Assembly: GCA_017506865.1 (NCBI GenBank)
Contig: JAFCMP010000008.1
Coordinates: forward strand, 186,001 to 250,000
Direction of reading: 5' to 3'
DNA from: Tribonema minus
Taxonomy: Eukaryota; Sar; Xanthophyceae; Tribonematales; Tribonemataceae
DNA: 64,000 nt
Shown here: positions 46,227-58,433 of the stretch, in pieces
Numbering within the stretch: position 1 is the first letter of the stretch
Layout: the number at the start of each line of letters is the position of its first letter
Made by a program: the position numbers and the translations under genes
The notes under the pieces: generated by a model
Database searches by the model: none
What the model was told of the DNA's origin: nothing
What the model saw: the letters and a program-made list of their open reading frames with translations, nothing else

Positions 46227-49200
46227 TCACTGCGCGGCTGGCGTCTTCGTCGGACGCCTGGTGGGCTTTGCTGTCGGTGTGTTGGTACGCGCCGTAGGGT
46301 TCTTCGTAGGTGCCGTTGTTGGCGTCCTGGTTCGGGTGGGGGACTTGGTAGGTGCCCTTGTCGGCGTCTGTGTGGGCTTGGACGTTGGGGTCTTCGTAGG
46401 TGACGGTGTTGGGACCGTAGTCGGCTTTGCTGTTGGTACCTGTAGAATGAAGCAGAGCAGTGGGCAGCGCGCAGGGCGCACTGTGAGCAACTGCTTTGGA
46501 GTGCGACCGGTGGAGTTGCTATGCCGCACGTCGGAAAAGCACTGCGAGCACTGGAGTAACTAAACACATGAAGATTTGAATTCAACATGCATTACCTGTA
46601 GCTGCAGAGCAGCAGGTGCGCATGATTGGTTCAGCCTGAGCCTCAACGCTCTGAAGCCAGCTGTACTGCGGTATCGGCGACGCAGAAGACGTCTGTGAGA
46701 AGGACTGAAAAGTTCTTGACTGACCATGTATCGTGATGCTGGATGTCAATGTGACTAAGTCTTGTCGACATGCAACAGCTGAGTCGGCAACGCGCGGGCA
46801 ATGCTACTACTCCGAGGCTGTGCGCTCAGGCTGTGGTTGTGGCAAGCGATGGCATACGTAATGAGGTATCAAAGCCAAGCGTTCAAGCGCGACACAACAG
46901 GTACTCGTCCCTTCTTGTCTGTACCGCACTGCCACCCTCCAGGCGCACCAGTGCTCTTGGTGGCGGTTACCACAACCGGCATCAACTTCAACGCATGTCT
47001 GCCATGGGGCTCGTCGTCAAGACATTCCTGGTGGGACCAGGTACTCTGAACGCAGATGGAGAGTCTGCCACTCTGCCTGATTGATGGCGTATACCAGAAG
47101 TCGTTGAGGCCCGCTTTTGCCACAAGGAGCGCGCAGTGTAATAGGCAGGCCGCGTATGACCTGATTTGAGATGTTGATTGCATTGTAATGGTTTCGTTCT
47201 GTTTGAAAAAAAAAGTACAGCTCATCCCCCAATGTCAGGTCTGTTCAAAACCTATTGTTTCCAAAACGTCCAGCAAGTTTGGCGCACGCTTGTCGAGATT
47301 TTGAGTTGGCTGATGAGGGTTGGTGGTCGTGGAAAGGGAGGGGAGCTTCAAGTTGTATGCACGCAAGAGGGTGTTGCACAAGTGCGTAATCAGAAAACAT
47401 GGGTTGCAACACAAGTTGAAAGGATATCTAGCCAACCTAAGTACGCCTTGTGCTGTTCAATGGACTGCAATGGGTAGCCTGTTTCTGCTGTGATCATGTT
47501 TTTCGCTCTTGTTATATGCCACAAGCAATCGGGCCTGCAACTAGTTGCATTGCTACCTCTATCAACCCGAGAGTCTCTCCGAGTCTACACCATCCCTAGA
47601 ACTTGCCTGCGCCTGCGGGGCTGTTATACTGTATTCAAGATCCCTAAATCCAGTCACAATTGTTGGCTTTCAAGTTGTTCAACAAGTTGTCACTGCAATC
47701 CTGAGCTGGCATGCCTGCTAGTAGGTGCACTGCACGTTAAAGCTTCAGGATGTGCATTTTACTTATTAAATTGTTCCTTTTTCCCATGCATTAGCGCATG
47801 TGCGTCCCGTTGCTGTCACGGCGGTGCTCAGCTCAGGTTTGCCTGCACAATGATCTTCGAGTCATGAAGTTCGAGATGTCAACTTCTTCATGCACCATCG
47901 TTGGGCGCTGGGTAGGTGTCCCTGTTGGTGTCTGGGTGGGTTTGAGCGTTGGGACACGCGTTGGGCGCTTCGTGGGAGCCGGCGTTGGTGCCTGTCAGAC
48001 ATCGGATGAGCACTGCTTTGTTTAAAAGTAGCCAAGTTGAACATGTTGCGCTGGAATTTGAGCAGCTGCATTGCTGCAGTAGACGTTGTGCCACCAATTT
48101 CCCTTGCGGTCGAAGTTGCCAGGTGGTGGTTGACGTGATGTGCACAACAACACCCTAGGGCTAGCTATTAGTAAAGCGGTGCCGTTCGAACTTGAACTTG
48201 AACTCTGGTCCTTCATTCTCGCAGTTGCATGGTACAGGCATGATGTAGGGTCTACTAGTAGTACACAATGACCAATTGCAAGCTCTATTGCAGCCTCACT
48301 GCCGCAGCGCAGCACAAAGCAGCAACTGCATAGCCACAACTGTTGTGCACCAGCTACAACAACTGACCTGAACGCCTGCATGTAGTGGCGGTGAACGGAA
48401 AAGCAGCAATTGAAGGCACACAACGAGTGCAAGGCGAAGAGCCGAGCATCTCCTAGGCTCAGCTGTGTGTGGCATCTTTACGTGGCCATCACTGCCTCCA
48501 ATTCATCATCATGCGTCTACTGTATACATGCTACAGCAGCTGCAGCAGCAGAGCAGGCTGCACAATGGTGCATGCCATTGGCCCGGGGCTGCATTGTGAA
48601 GGTTGGTCAGGAAGGCATGTGAAACTGACATACTATTTATCAGCGAGCTCAGCATGCAGAAGATCACTGGCAATGATGGCCTCTCCAGCACCAGCGTGAA
48701 ATTACACCAGCCACCTGGACACTGCTTTGTGCGGGAGACCACGGTGAGCGCAGGCAGGAACTAGTACATAGTACGCAATACGACAAGGACCATACTGCTG
48801 GTGATGCAAGTTGTGGTGAGTCAGACATAAGCGGTGACATGTCACGATGCTGGTGACGCAGGTGACCTGACAGTGTCGACATGCGGTCAAGTCAGTGACG
48901 TGCAGTGGCACTGGTTTGATGTGTACAGCTGACAGTGTGTTTATGGCGAGCACTGGTGCGCACAATGGATTACCATTTGTACAACGTTGCTTTTGAGATC
49001 TTCTTGACAATGGTACGGAATACTCCAACTTGAAGACTTCAAGTTGGTGACTTCGCAATCATTATGCTGAGCTATCAAGCTTATTTGATTGGACTACATT
49101 CGAAGTTTGCCATGGAATAATATCTGATTCACTACGTTTCCCACACTCTACTACTAGTACGTACGTGTTCAAGGCTTTGTCTGTTGCTGCCACCGTGACG

Positions 49201-52200
49201 GCACCGCTCAGGTTTCTCTGCAAAGTGGTCTTGGAGGTGTTACAGTAGTTGCTATCATATGATCATGCACCTTAAAGTTTGTCGGCTTTGCGGTTGGCTC
49301 AGCAGTTGGCTCAGCAGTCGGCTGCAATGACAATTGTGACTGCCCCATAATGATGAAGCATTGATGATAAATGATTCAAGTTGCTTGCGCCGAAATGGCC
49401 CTACAATGCATTGCACGAGAATGAGGTCACCTGTCAGTGAGTTAACAAGTAAAGTTACTGAAATGATATTACAGTAGTCGTACATGTGTCGCATGGCATT
49501 GCTCCAGTCTGCTAATGAATAGCCTATTAGTAAGGGTTCAAGTTGGCAACACCGTACTACAGCAACTCAGTTAAACTACAGAATAATTGTGTAAACTTGA
49601 AGTAATACACAACAATGTCATGTACGTACACTGTCTTGGTGACAGCTTGCTAATGGTTGGATTAGAGCAGGTCCTGGACCTAAGACAGCTACACGCTGCA
49701 GCAACAAACACATCGGGCCTATCAACCAAGCCATGCGAACAACGGCCCGGTGCAGTTACTGTACTAGTAGCAGCTGCGGCAGCCGAACCCAGCAGCTGAA
49801 TATAAAGGCCCCGGGGGAGCATTGCCAAGACCTCTGAGTCATTCACTTTCAAATTGCCGTGCTTGCCACAGTGTGATCATTTACAACTTGAAGGAGGTTT
49901 GCAAGTACAATGTATACACTTTGAAGTTACTTATGCATTGTGTCTCACTGATTGGGTGACTTTGTAGATTCAATTTGCTAACCTGAGGGCTTGCTTCTAG
50001 CCTAAGGGCTTGCTTCCAGGCACGGTGACCGGTCACAAGACTTTAAGGTTAACTTAGTGCAACAATCCAATATGACATTTAATTTAAATTTTTGTGTTCA
50101 ATTTGACACAATCCGATTGAATCATGATGTCACATGCTTCAAGTTGATAATTGACTGTCAAACAAGTCTAGTACTGTAACAGTTACTGTTACAGTAACAC
50201 TTGACAATCTGAGTTGCAGTATTTGAATTGAGGCACTCACTGAGGGCTTTCAACTGCCGCAGCTGCTGCAGGTTCTGCCGCAGCTGCTGCAGTGCACTGC
50301 CAGGTAGTACTGCAGCAGTCACAACCAGCCTGAGGCATCTGATTCAGTGAGTCCTGGTCCAGGACCAGTCTGAGAGAGTTGCAAGAGCTTCAAGTTGAAA
50401 GACAGAGTCTGACTCACTGACACTGTCAGGCTGAGTGTGTCACATTGTCGCCCTCAGGCTGCCATTATGATAATGACATTATGTGGGAATCTGGCGTATT
50501 TCCACGGCTACATTCTGCAGTTTCTTGGCAGATTTGGGCTCAGGATGTAACGGCTCAAACACCGACATTATGACAATGAGTAACTTACTACTAGTAATAG
50601 ACTCAGTCTTAGTCTATTCGTAAGTCTAACCGCTCGTAGTACTGTAACAGTTACTTAAACATTCCATCTGGCCACAACTCACCACCGTGACTGTGGCAGT
50701 CTGATTCGACAGTCTGAGACTCACTGGCAGACTCTCGGACTGACTCCTCGTCTGAGGCTTCAAGTTCTACTCGAAAATTAATTGTCAGTCTGTTGACGCT
50801 ACCATATTGCTGCGTCAAAGAAAACATTAAGTTAATCCTTTGATTTAAATTTTGAGAGCACTGTGACAGTCACTGTGTCAGTTTTATATACTACCGTACA
50901 ATGATAGTATACTAGTAGCCTTTAAGTTAGGCTACAGTATCTGGTAGGCCGCTTTCAGAGCGCCGCGTCGACTCGGATGCCAATGGACAGCGACTTTGAA
51001 ATCCGAGTTCAAGCGTCAGCCTAGTACCAGTTACAGTAACTGTAGTACTTACTTATAATATCAGTCTAGTAGCCACCAAAAACTGGTGCCCGGCTGTGAT
51101 CCTCAGGAACTTCGATTGAATCCTGGACCAGGAGATGCCTCTCGCAAGTTGAACCTACATAAGCACCATCATGGGCAGCGATAATGATCATGGTCACTGA
51201 CAAAGTGCCACTGGCACAGTGACTGCAGCACTCTTTGAACATCAGATTCTGATTCAACAGCTTTTTGAACTTCTCACCTCTGCAGTGGGCATTGCAGTTG
51301 GCGTTGCGGTGGGCATTGGAGTGCTGTCTGCAAGAAGGCAGCACCGTGTGGCAATGTTATCGTGAATAATCAGTTGATTCAGAACTTGAAGTTCTTTGAA
51401 CTTCGATTGAATATGAATTGACTCACTTCTGTCAATTTGAAATTGCATTTGAATATGAAAGGCATGGCACTGTGACAGCTGGTGCTTGAAGTTCGTTTAA
51501 CTGGTGACCTTTACGTTCAGTGTAAGTTAAAGCTTCAAAGTGGTCACCAGCAGCACACTGGCAATAATTTTTACAGACTGACTGACAGTCTGGCACCGTC
51601 ACAGTGACGTGTGAGTCAGCTGCTGTGACAGTCACTGACATAATGATTGACAACGGTGACCGCTGCATTAAAGTTTTCATGTTACTAACAGTAGCCTGTT
51701 AGTAAGCGTAATACTATTAGTCGCAGATAACTGTCACGGTGGCGACATGAAATGACGCTTGCGTATACCGTAGACACTTCTGATTCAGAATCAATAATCG
51801 GATTACAAAATGCAGAAATTCAATGTGAACTTTTCATACTATAAGTCAAGACGTGACGGTATGTTATCATGGGAATCATTGTAGTTACTGTACTACATGA
51901 TTCACTTATGCAGGGGGGCACATATCTGCCAGCCTGAGAGTGCCCTGCATAATGTCAACAAATCGAAGAAAAATTTAATGTACCTATTATTACGTATGAC
52001 ATTGTACGGCATAGGTTTCGTTTTGTAAATTACGACGGACGACCCGGGACAGAGTGGAAAGTTTAACTGGGCAGCTGGTCCAGGAGCTAGGAAGGAGTCT
52101 TACCCTCGAGCGCGCCGAAGCTAGGGGCCCCGGGTCAGACAAGACTCCTGACCCACGCTCCACTAGGGCCTGCTATGCTACTGCTCGTAGTTGTCAATGA

Positions 52201-54360
52201 GGAAACTTTAAGGAGAACACTACGGATACTATTAGCTCCAAGTCGTAAACATTGTCAACCTGGAGCCTCCATCATGTCGCTGCATCGATTGGCTCACAAC
52301 CTGCTCACCACCTTCTGCACTACGCGCATCCAAGAGCGCTGTCACTAGCTGCTGGATCATCGTATGATACACACTGGCAGGCGCCAGCTGCTGCAGTCAC
52401 TGATGGCATGATAACTGTTTCACCCATCTGCATCAGAATCTGTGCCTAGGCTGTCACGGTGCTAGACGCTGGCTTGCCAATGGGTATCATAATGGCCGTG
52501 CCTGCTGATTTGGCGAGCACCCACTTGCCGAATGCTAGCTCTACTGTAACACGACACCGTGGGCAGTTGGCGACTCGGTGCGCTGGACAGCCAAGAGTAT
52601 CTGATTCACTCAAGGCATCATAATGATTGCATCTGCTCCCTCGCCGCTGCTTCGCGTGTGCCGGTGACGCACCACTGGCATGTGCCTCACCGTGTCTCTG
52701 CTACTAAAATAATTGCTTCCCCGGGGACGGGAGCGCTCAGCTAACAATCGTCCCCCGGGTCGCCATCCTACGTGCGCCTCCTGTTACTAATCATATGATA
52801 GCCTATTAGTGAAGGTAATACTATACCAATTTTTGAAAATTATTTCATAATGGTTTCCGCTTGGATCGCTCAAAACGACAAAATAAGCCAAGTGCCACAG
52901 TGATTAACGCCAGTTTCAAATTGACTGATGCAAATCAATGACATTCAACATGAAATAACCGAAATAAGCCAAATTTCGATTTGCGCAATCATTTCCCTAG
53001 TAACTGCCATCCGATCAGTTGTAAAAACTCTGCATTTGGTTCAACATACTACCAATAGTAGTATGAATGACATAGATTCTGAAGTCTTTTGGCAGCAGCT
53101 GTGGATCATCTATGATATTATGCCAGTGGTGGCACTGTTTGACTCGTGGCCAATGAGCGCAGCAGCGGCGACCACCGTGACGGTTATTCAACTTGAAGTG
53201 GGGGGCAGGCACTTGCGGCTAACCACTCCTTGTCACCTACACTTATAATGTTTTAATTTGTTTCGGAATCCAATTTAAGATCAGATCAGGTGACCACGCT
53301 GAAAATTTTTACCATCATGCATCAACCGTCGTTACGTAGAATTAATTGAATTTGATTCAATTTTCCGACTCGTGGTTTTCCCGACGGCGTCTCTGAGCAA
53401 CGACTTCGGCCAGGCCCTCAAAGCCTGTACAGTATAATCATTGTGCTGTCACAGTCACTGTGGCTGCCCTGCCAGCCTGAGGCAGCTGACTCAGAGTCAC
53501 ATTAGAGGTTCCGGGAGCCATTACTGTAACAGTTGATAATATTCAAGTATTACTTATTGTATAGTGACTGTCGCACTGACCTGAGATCAAGTAGAAGTTG
53601 TCCATGATGGGGATGGATTTGCCAGTGTACGCTGCAATACCGATGCCCGTCCCAAACCCGATCGCCGCCGGTGAGCCGCAGGAGTACGTCTGATCAGCTG
53701 CTGCTGCAGCAGATCCGCCGGCATCCACAATGTTGGTGAACTCGACAACGATGTTGTTGCTGCTGCTGCTGACATACGCTGTAAATGTCGCCGAAACAAA
53801 TGGTGTAGAAAGCGGTAACAATCCGGCATACTGGCTGGACCCCTTGTTGTTGCTTGATAGCAGCCGACGGCGGTAAATGCCATCGACCCACTCTCGTCCT
53901 GCTGCACCTTCACGAAGGCGTTTTTACCAGCGACGACTGAGCTGCCAGCTCCCAGAATAATGGCAGCGTAAAATGAGTCTCCATTCGTGTTTGCAATCGC
54001 AGACACATCCATTCGCGCGCCGACTGGAGTCACTGTGGTGCTTGACGACTCCGTCCACAGCAAAACATCGGTGGGGACGTCCATATCTCCCGCGCCCTGG
54101 TTGCTTGATATAACCAGCGAGCCCCCATATTCGGGCAACCCTGTGGCGGTAACCCAGTTGGCGCTCTGCAGCGGTTTGTCAGCACGGTCAAAGTCGTCTT
54201 TCAAATAGGCGTAAAGTGTAGTACTACTAGGGAGCAGGCTACGACCACCCGGAATGACGCCGCCGCCGGCGCGGCCCGGGGGTAAGCCGTGAATTACACT
54301 GAATAGTAGCAGCGCTGGGATGATCAGCAGCGCTGCTAACTTACAGCTGGACGCCGTCAT
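46227..54360 (-). CDS. secreted protein: signal peptide, lectin/LamG-like domain, Pro-Thr repeat stalk
   Basis: Exon 1 (53581-54360) starts MTASSCKLAALLIIPALLLF, a clear signal peptide. It continues with a beta-rich domain (DDFDRADKPLQSANWVTATG, WTESSSTTVTPVGARMDV, GFGTGIGIAAYTGKSIPIMD) resembling concanavalin-like surface domains. Exons 51278-51327, 49271-49321, 47896-47991 and 46227-46439 are in phase and encode PT-x-x-PT repeats (PTAEPTAEPTAKPT, PTPAPTKRPTRVPTLKPT and so on), ending TKTPAAQ and TGA. Such stalks are typical of algal and stramenopile cell-surface or wall glycoproteins. Within exon 1 the frame changes once near 53846-53860, between FTAVGCYQ and NNKGSSQYAGLLPL, so one base is missing or two are extra. 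Introns are long (1.3-2.3 kb) and AT-rich. About 396 residues if the shift is repaired. Confidence 0.75.
53092..53239 (+). repeat. conserved-peptide repeat, copy 2
   Basis: It encodes VALFDSWPMSAAAATTVT then GGRHLRLTTPCHLHL. Relative to the other copies it carries an extra ~12 bases containing CAACTTGAAG between TTV and GGRH. It lies in intron 1 of the PT gene, antisense to it. Confidence 0.8.
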
Positions 54361-57300
54361 GGTGCAGCTTGCCAAAGTGCCGGGTGTAACCAAAAGTTTT
54401 TTTTAAAAGATTCTGCCGTTTGGGACTTTTTGAACTTTGTTTCTTCTAGGTTTAGCTCATCAAGACACGTGCTGGACAAGGCGACATCAAGCTAGCTGGC
54501 GGCCAGCCAGCGCTTGGCAGAAAGCACCATCACGAGATAGGCTATGTGAGATGCAGATACAGATATCCGTATCCATATCCATATCATATCCAACATCCAT
54601 ATGTATATCCATATCCATATCCATATCCACGACGAGTTTGGGATAACGCGATGTTTCGGTACATCAAAGCACCGAAACGATATACCGAAAGATACAGAGC
54701 CTGTGCCTCAACCTTGCCTTGCCGTTACGGATAAATCAAAATAGGTGGTTATGAGCAGACACCAGGCAGGCACACGAGTGTGTGTGTGATACAGGCACAC
54801 ATGCAACTTCAATGTACTACCGTACTACTAGTATGACAATGACCTGTTATGACCCTGGTTCAAAGCTACAAAGCTACAAATGTGGTAGCATCCGGTCCCC
54901 CTATGCGTACTACCGTAACTACCGTACTAGTAGTACGGCTTGCTGAGCAATGACAAGTGGGAGTCACTTGCCTTGCCATGCTTGCACAATGATCACTGTT
55001 GCATGATTCTGGTGGTGTGTGGTGTACTGCTGCTTGCACAGCGCAGTTCTGCTGGCCCAGAGGCCTTCAAGTTGTTGGTTCAACACGAAGCTATTTATAA
55101 AAACCTTGCAAGTAAAAAAAAAAAACAGTCTCAGTATTTCTCGATTCATTGTAAAAATTGATGAGCAAGATTGATAGCCGCAAAGGCTATCAATCTCGCA
55201 AAGGCAAGGTTCGGTATTATTTAATTTGTGTGGTATCCTGGCACCCCAGAAGGGGACGGCTACCCTGCCAAATGCCACAGCCTGTCAGTGAGTGCACATG
55301 TGCACAAGCTTTGCAGCTCCGAGTCAGTGGTAAAGCCAGGAGCACCACATTTGCGGACTTGACTTCAAGATTTTCAGAAGTTCACATCTTCTTTTTTCAC
55401 ATTCCGCATTTCACATTACAAGATTGAATGAATGAGTTGTGAATAATATCAAATCATTGTCACGGTTCCTGGCTATGCCAAAGATTGATGAGATGGGCAG
55501 TGAGGCTCAGCCTGCTGGAATATGATATTACAGTACAGCACCGCCCAGGCCTGATTAACTCAAATGCAGACTGACCGTCAAGGCTCCTTATGCAACGTGA
55601 GAGAGAGCTAGATGCCCCACCGTGGTGACCTTGAAGATAGCTAGCTCGAGCTCCAGAGTACGATCACTGATGGCATGCAGACTCTGATGAGTTGCGGTCA
55701 GACGCAATACCATGCTTTGACGCACCACCTGCGGGAGTGCGGTTTGCGGACGAGGACAACGGCGCAATGCCGCCCAAAGCTGCACCTGTGAGGATAGCGA
55801 CTTGAACATTCAACTTGAAGTTCAAGGGCAGAGTCAACGAGCACATGAGCACATAATAACTTGAGATACATCATGTTGAACTTGGAGGACTTGAACTTAA
55901 CCTTATCTGTGAATTTGGCTCAAGTACGGAAGATCAACTCCAAATTGAAGTTTGAAATGTGCTCAATGCTCACATGGTATCCTGAACAACTTCAACACTG
56001 GTCCCTTCACCTAATAACTTCAACATCATGTTGAAATTCAGCAGAAACGCTGGCAGGGTTCAACCAGACTTCGCCAAAGTGGCCACCGGTTTGATGCTGG
56101 GTCCCGTTTTCCCAATTCAGGTCCGGGATTGGGACCCGTTTTTCGCATTTCAATCCTCCGGACCGGTGACCTGCTGAACAGTGGGCAGACAAGAGAAGGC
56201 GCATTGCAGCGAGTACTTGTTCAACGAAGTTCAATGTGAACTTTAAAATTGTCCAGAGCATGTCGCGCACACCGGGTGGACGACAATACTCATGTCTGCA
56301 GCTTCAGAGCCGCACAGAAATACCGCCATTGAGGCATGTGCTGGCGAAGCCCTGAGCTCACTGACAATCTGGGCCATGCACTGCAGGTGCTGCTGTCGTT
56401 TCAAATTGGGACACTCCAGAATTATTTTTGCCTGAGTGACGGTCACTAACAATACATGTTTACCGTATAGTGGTGGCATCTAGCTGGAGCCGTCACTATG
56501 TGGCATCTGACTGGAGCCGTGGCACCCTTTTGCAACTCGCCCGCAACTCAGTAAGGCTTGAACCCAAGCTCCGAGCGGCTCTGCTTTGCGCCACTTTAGT
56601 GCAATTGCCAACAGTGTGCTTACATGCATAGTCGCAACTTGAAGGCTTAGCACTAGCTCTGCCACGCACACTGTCACACGGTGGCAAGTAAGCTCGTAGG
56701 CGCAAGAGAGCTCTCTCACAGCATTAAGCACCTTGATTGCATTGTCGCCACCTTCTCACAGGCAGCACACATGTGATCCCACCGCAACGCAACTTCACTT
56801 CAATTTGATGTTTGACGGTGTCTGCAGCACGAAAACAAGCAGCCCACGATTATCGTATAATACGATATTTGCCATAGATTTCGCCATCGGCACCGCACTT
56901 ACGGCACCGTAATCGTTGTGACTTGAGTCAATTGTGGTCTTAAGGTATGCGTTCTGATTCACGGCATACTATTGTTATATTACCCGTAAGAAAGAATTTC
57001 TTGAAGTTGCCCGTAATCTTACGATTTAAACTGCAAAGAACCTAGTAGGCTATTGTATTTCTCAGTATGATATATATACATGGAATAACCAATTCAAACT
57101 TTCTCCCTCAGGCTGGTTTACGTTTGCACCCTGAGGGCCTGTATTTTGCTGGTACCTTGAAAATATCGTGATATCACAATTACTCAGTCTATTGGGAGTC
57201 GAAGCCAGTTCCTGGGCGGCCGTAAGGACCACACAATGTCATGCGCAACATCAAAGTTCCAACAGCGATGATTCTCACCTAGCAACATCAATTGCAAGAA

Positions 57301-57563
57301 GCGCAGCACCCACCCACCGTCGCCGCAAGCCTGCGTATCCCTCCGAAGTGCCGTGTGTCTCAATACAGATTGGTATCCGGATCCTGACTAAAGCTGAGCT
57401 AGCTGAGATGCTGCACTGTCTGGTCTGGCCTGGCTGGCTGGGCTGCTGGAGGCTGGCTGGGCTGGTGGTGCTGGTAATCACGCTGAACTTCATGAAATAT
57501 ACAACTTCATGTGCAAGATGAAGTTTACTCCGTGGCGTTGTACGACGTTTAAGGCCAATCACG
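54361..57563. other. intergenic, AT-rich
   Basis: This separates the divergent PT gene and IMP4. It contains the TATCCA tract at 54560, several TTCAACTTGAAG words (55811-55822, 55990, 56020) and a short inverted repeat around 55168-55192 (TAGCCGCAAAGGCTA). No supported exon was seen. Confidence 0.45.
54560..54631 (+). repeat. TATCCA hexanucleotide microsatellite
   Basis: Imperfect tandem ATCCAT/TATCCA units run for about 70 bp. Confidence 0.9.
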
Positions 57564-58433
57564 ATGTCGGTGAGGCGGCAGGTCCGGCTGCGGAAGGAAT
57601 ATTTGTATCGCAAGGGTCTGGAGGGCAATGAGCGGGCGCAGTACGAAAAGAAGGCCCTCATCAGGAGAGCTCTGGCCGACGGCAAGGCGCTGCCCACAGA
57701 AGTCAGAGGCGAGGAGGAGGCCCTGCGACATGAAATAGAGCTAGAGGACGACGAGACAGCCAAGGTGCGCAGCCACGCCGATGATGAATACGCACAGGCG
57801 GGGCACCGCGACCCCCGCGTCTGTGTGACCACCAGCCGCGAGCCCAGCAGTAGACTGAAGCAGTTCGCCAAGGAGCTTAAGCTGATCGTTCCCAATGCCC
57901 AGCGCATCAACAGAGGCAACTACAAGGTATCCGGTCTCATAGACGCCGCAAGGCAGAACGACTTCACAGATGTCGTGGTAGTGCAGGAGACTCGCGGCGA
58001 GCCCGACGGCCTTTTAGTGTGCCACTTGCCCCTGGGCCCCACTGCGTACTTCACTTTGAGCAACTGCGTCTTGCGACACGATATCCCGAACCGTGGCACC
58101 ATGAGTGAAGCCTACCCACACATGATCCTCCACGGCTTTTCTACGGCGCTAGGCGCGCGAACGGCAGACATACTTAAGTACCTGTTCCCGGTCCCAAAGC
58201 CGGAGTCCAAACGCGCCATCACGTTTGCCAACGACTCGGATTTCATCAGCTTTCGGCACCACGTATGGGAGCGCAAGGGCGGGTCAAAAGAGGTGACGCT
58301 GAAAGAAGTAGGACCCCGCTTTGAGATGCAGCTGTATCAGATCAAGCTCGGCACGGTTGACCAACTCGAGGCTGACAACGAGTGGGTGCTGCGTCCATAC
58401 ATGAACTCGGCCAAGCGGCGGCGGTATCTGTAG
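57564..58433 (+). CDS. IMP4: U3 snoRNP protein IMP4 (Brix domain)
   Basis: IMP4 works in the small-subunit processome with IMP3 and MPP10. It promotes U3 snoRNA pairing to pre-rRNA for 18S maturation in the nucleolus. The 289-residue frame starts MSVRRQVRLRKEYLYRKGLE, as in animal and fungal IMP4, and has the usual full length. The basic N-terminal helix (1-60) is followed by a Brix domain (~83-265) with ITTSR-type VTTSREPSSRLKQFAKELKL, INRGNYKV, LPLGPTAYFTLSN, RHDIPN.GTMSEAYPH, DILKYLFPVPK, ITFANDSDFISFRHH and GPRFEMQLYQIKLGT. The protein ends NSAKRRRYL with TAG. It is a single exon with no echoes, unlike the other housekeeping genes here, so it may be a retrocopy that replaced a split gene. 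Confidence 0.97.
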   Translation: MSVRRQVRLRKEYLYRKGLEGNERAQYEKKALIRRALADGKALPTEVRGEEEALRHEIELEDDETAKVRSHADDEYAQAGHRDPRVCVTTSREPSSRLKQFAKELKLIVPNAQRINRGNYKVSGLIDAARQNDFTDVVVVQETRGEPDGLLVCHLPLGPTAYFTLSNCVLRHDIPNRGTMSEAYPHMILHGFSTALGARTADILKYLFPVPKPESKRAITFANDSDFISFRHHVWERKGGSKEVTLKEVGPRFEMQLYQIKLGTVDQLEADNEWVLRPYMNSAKRRRYL

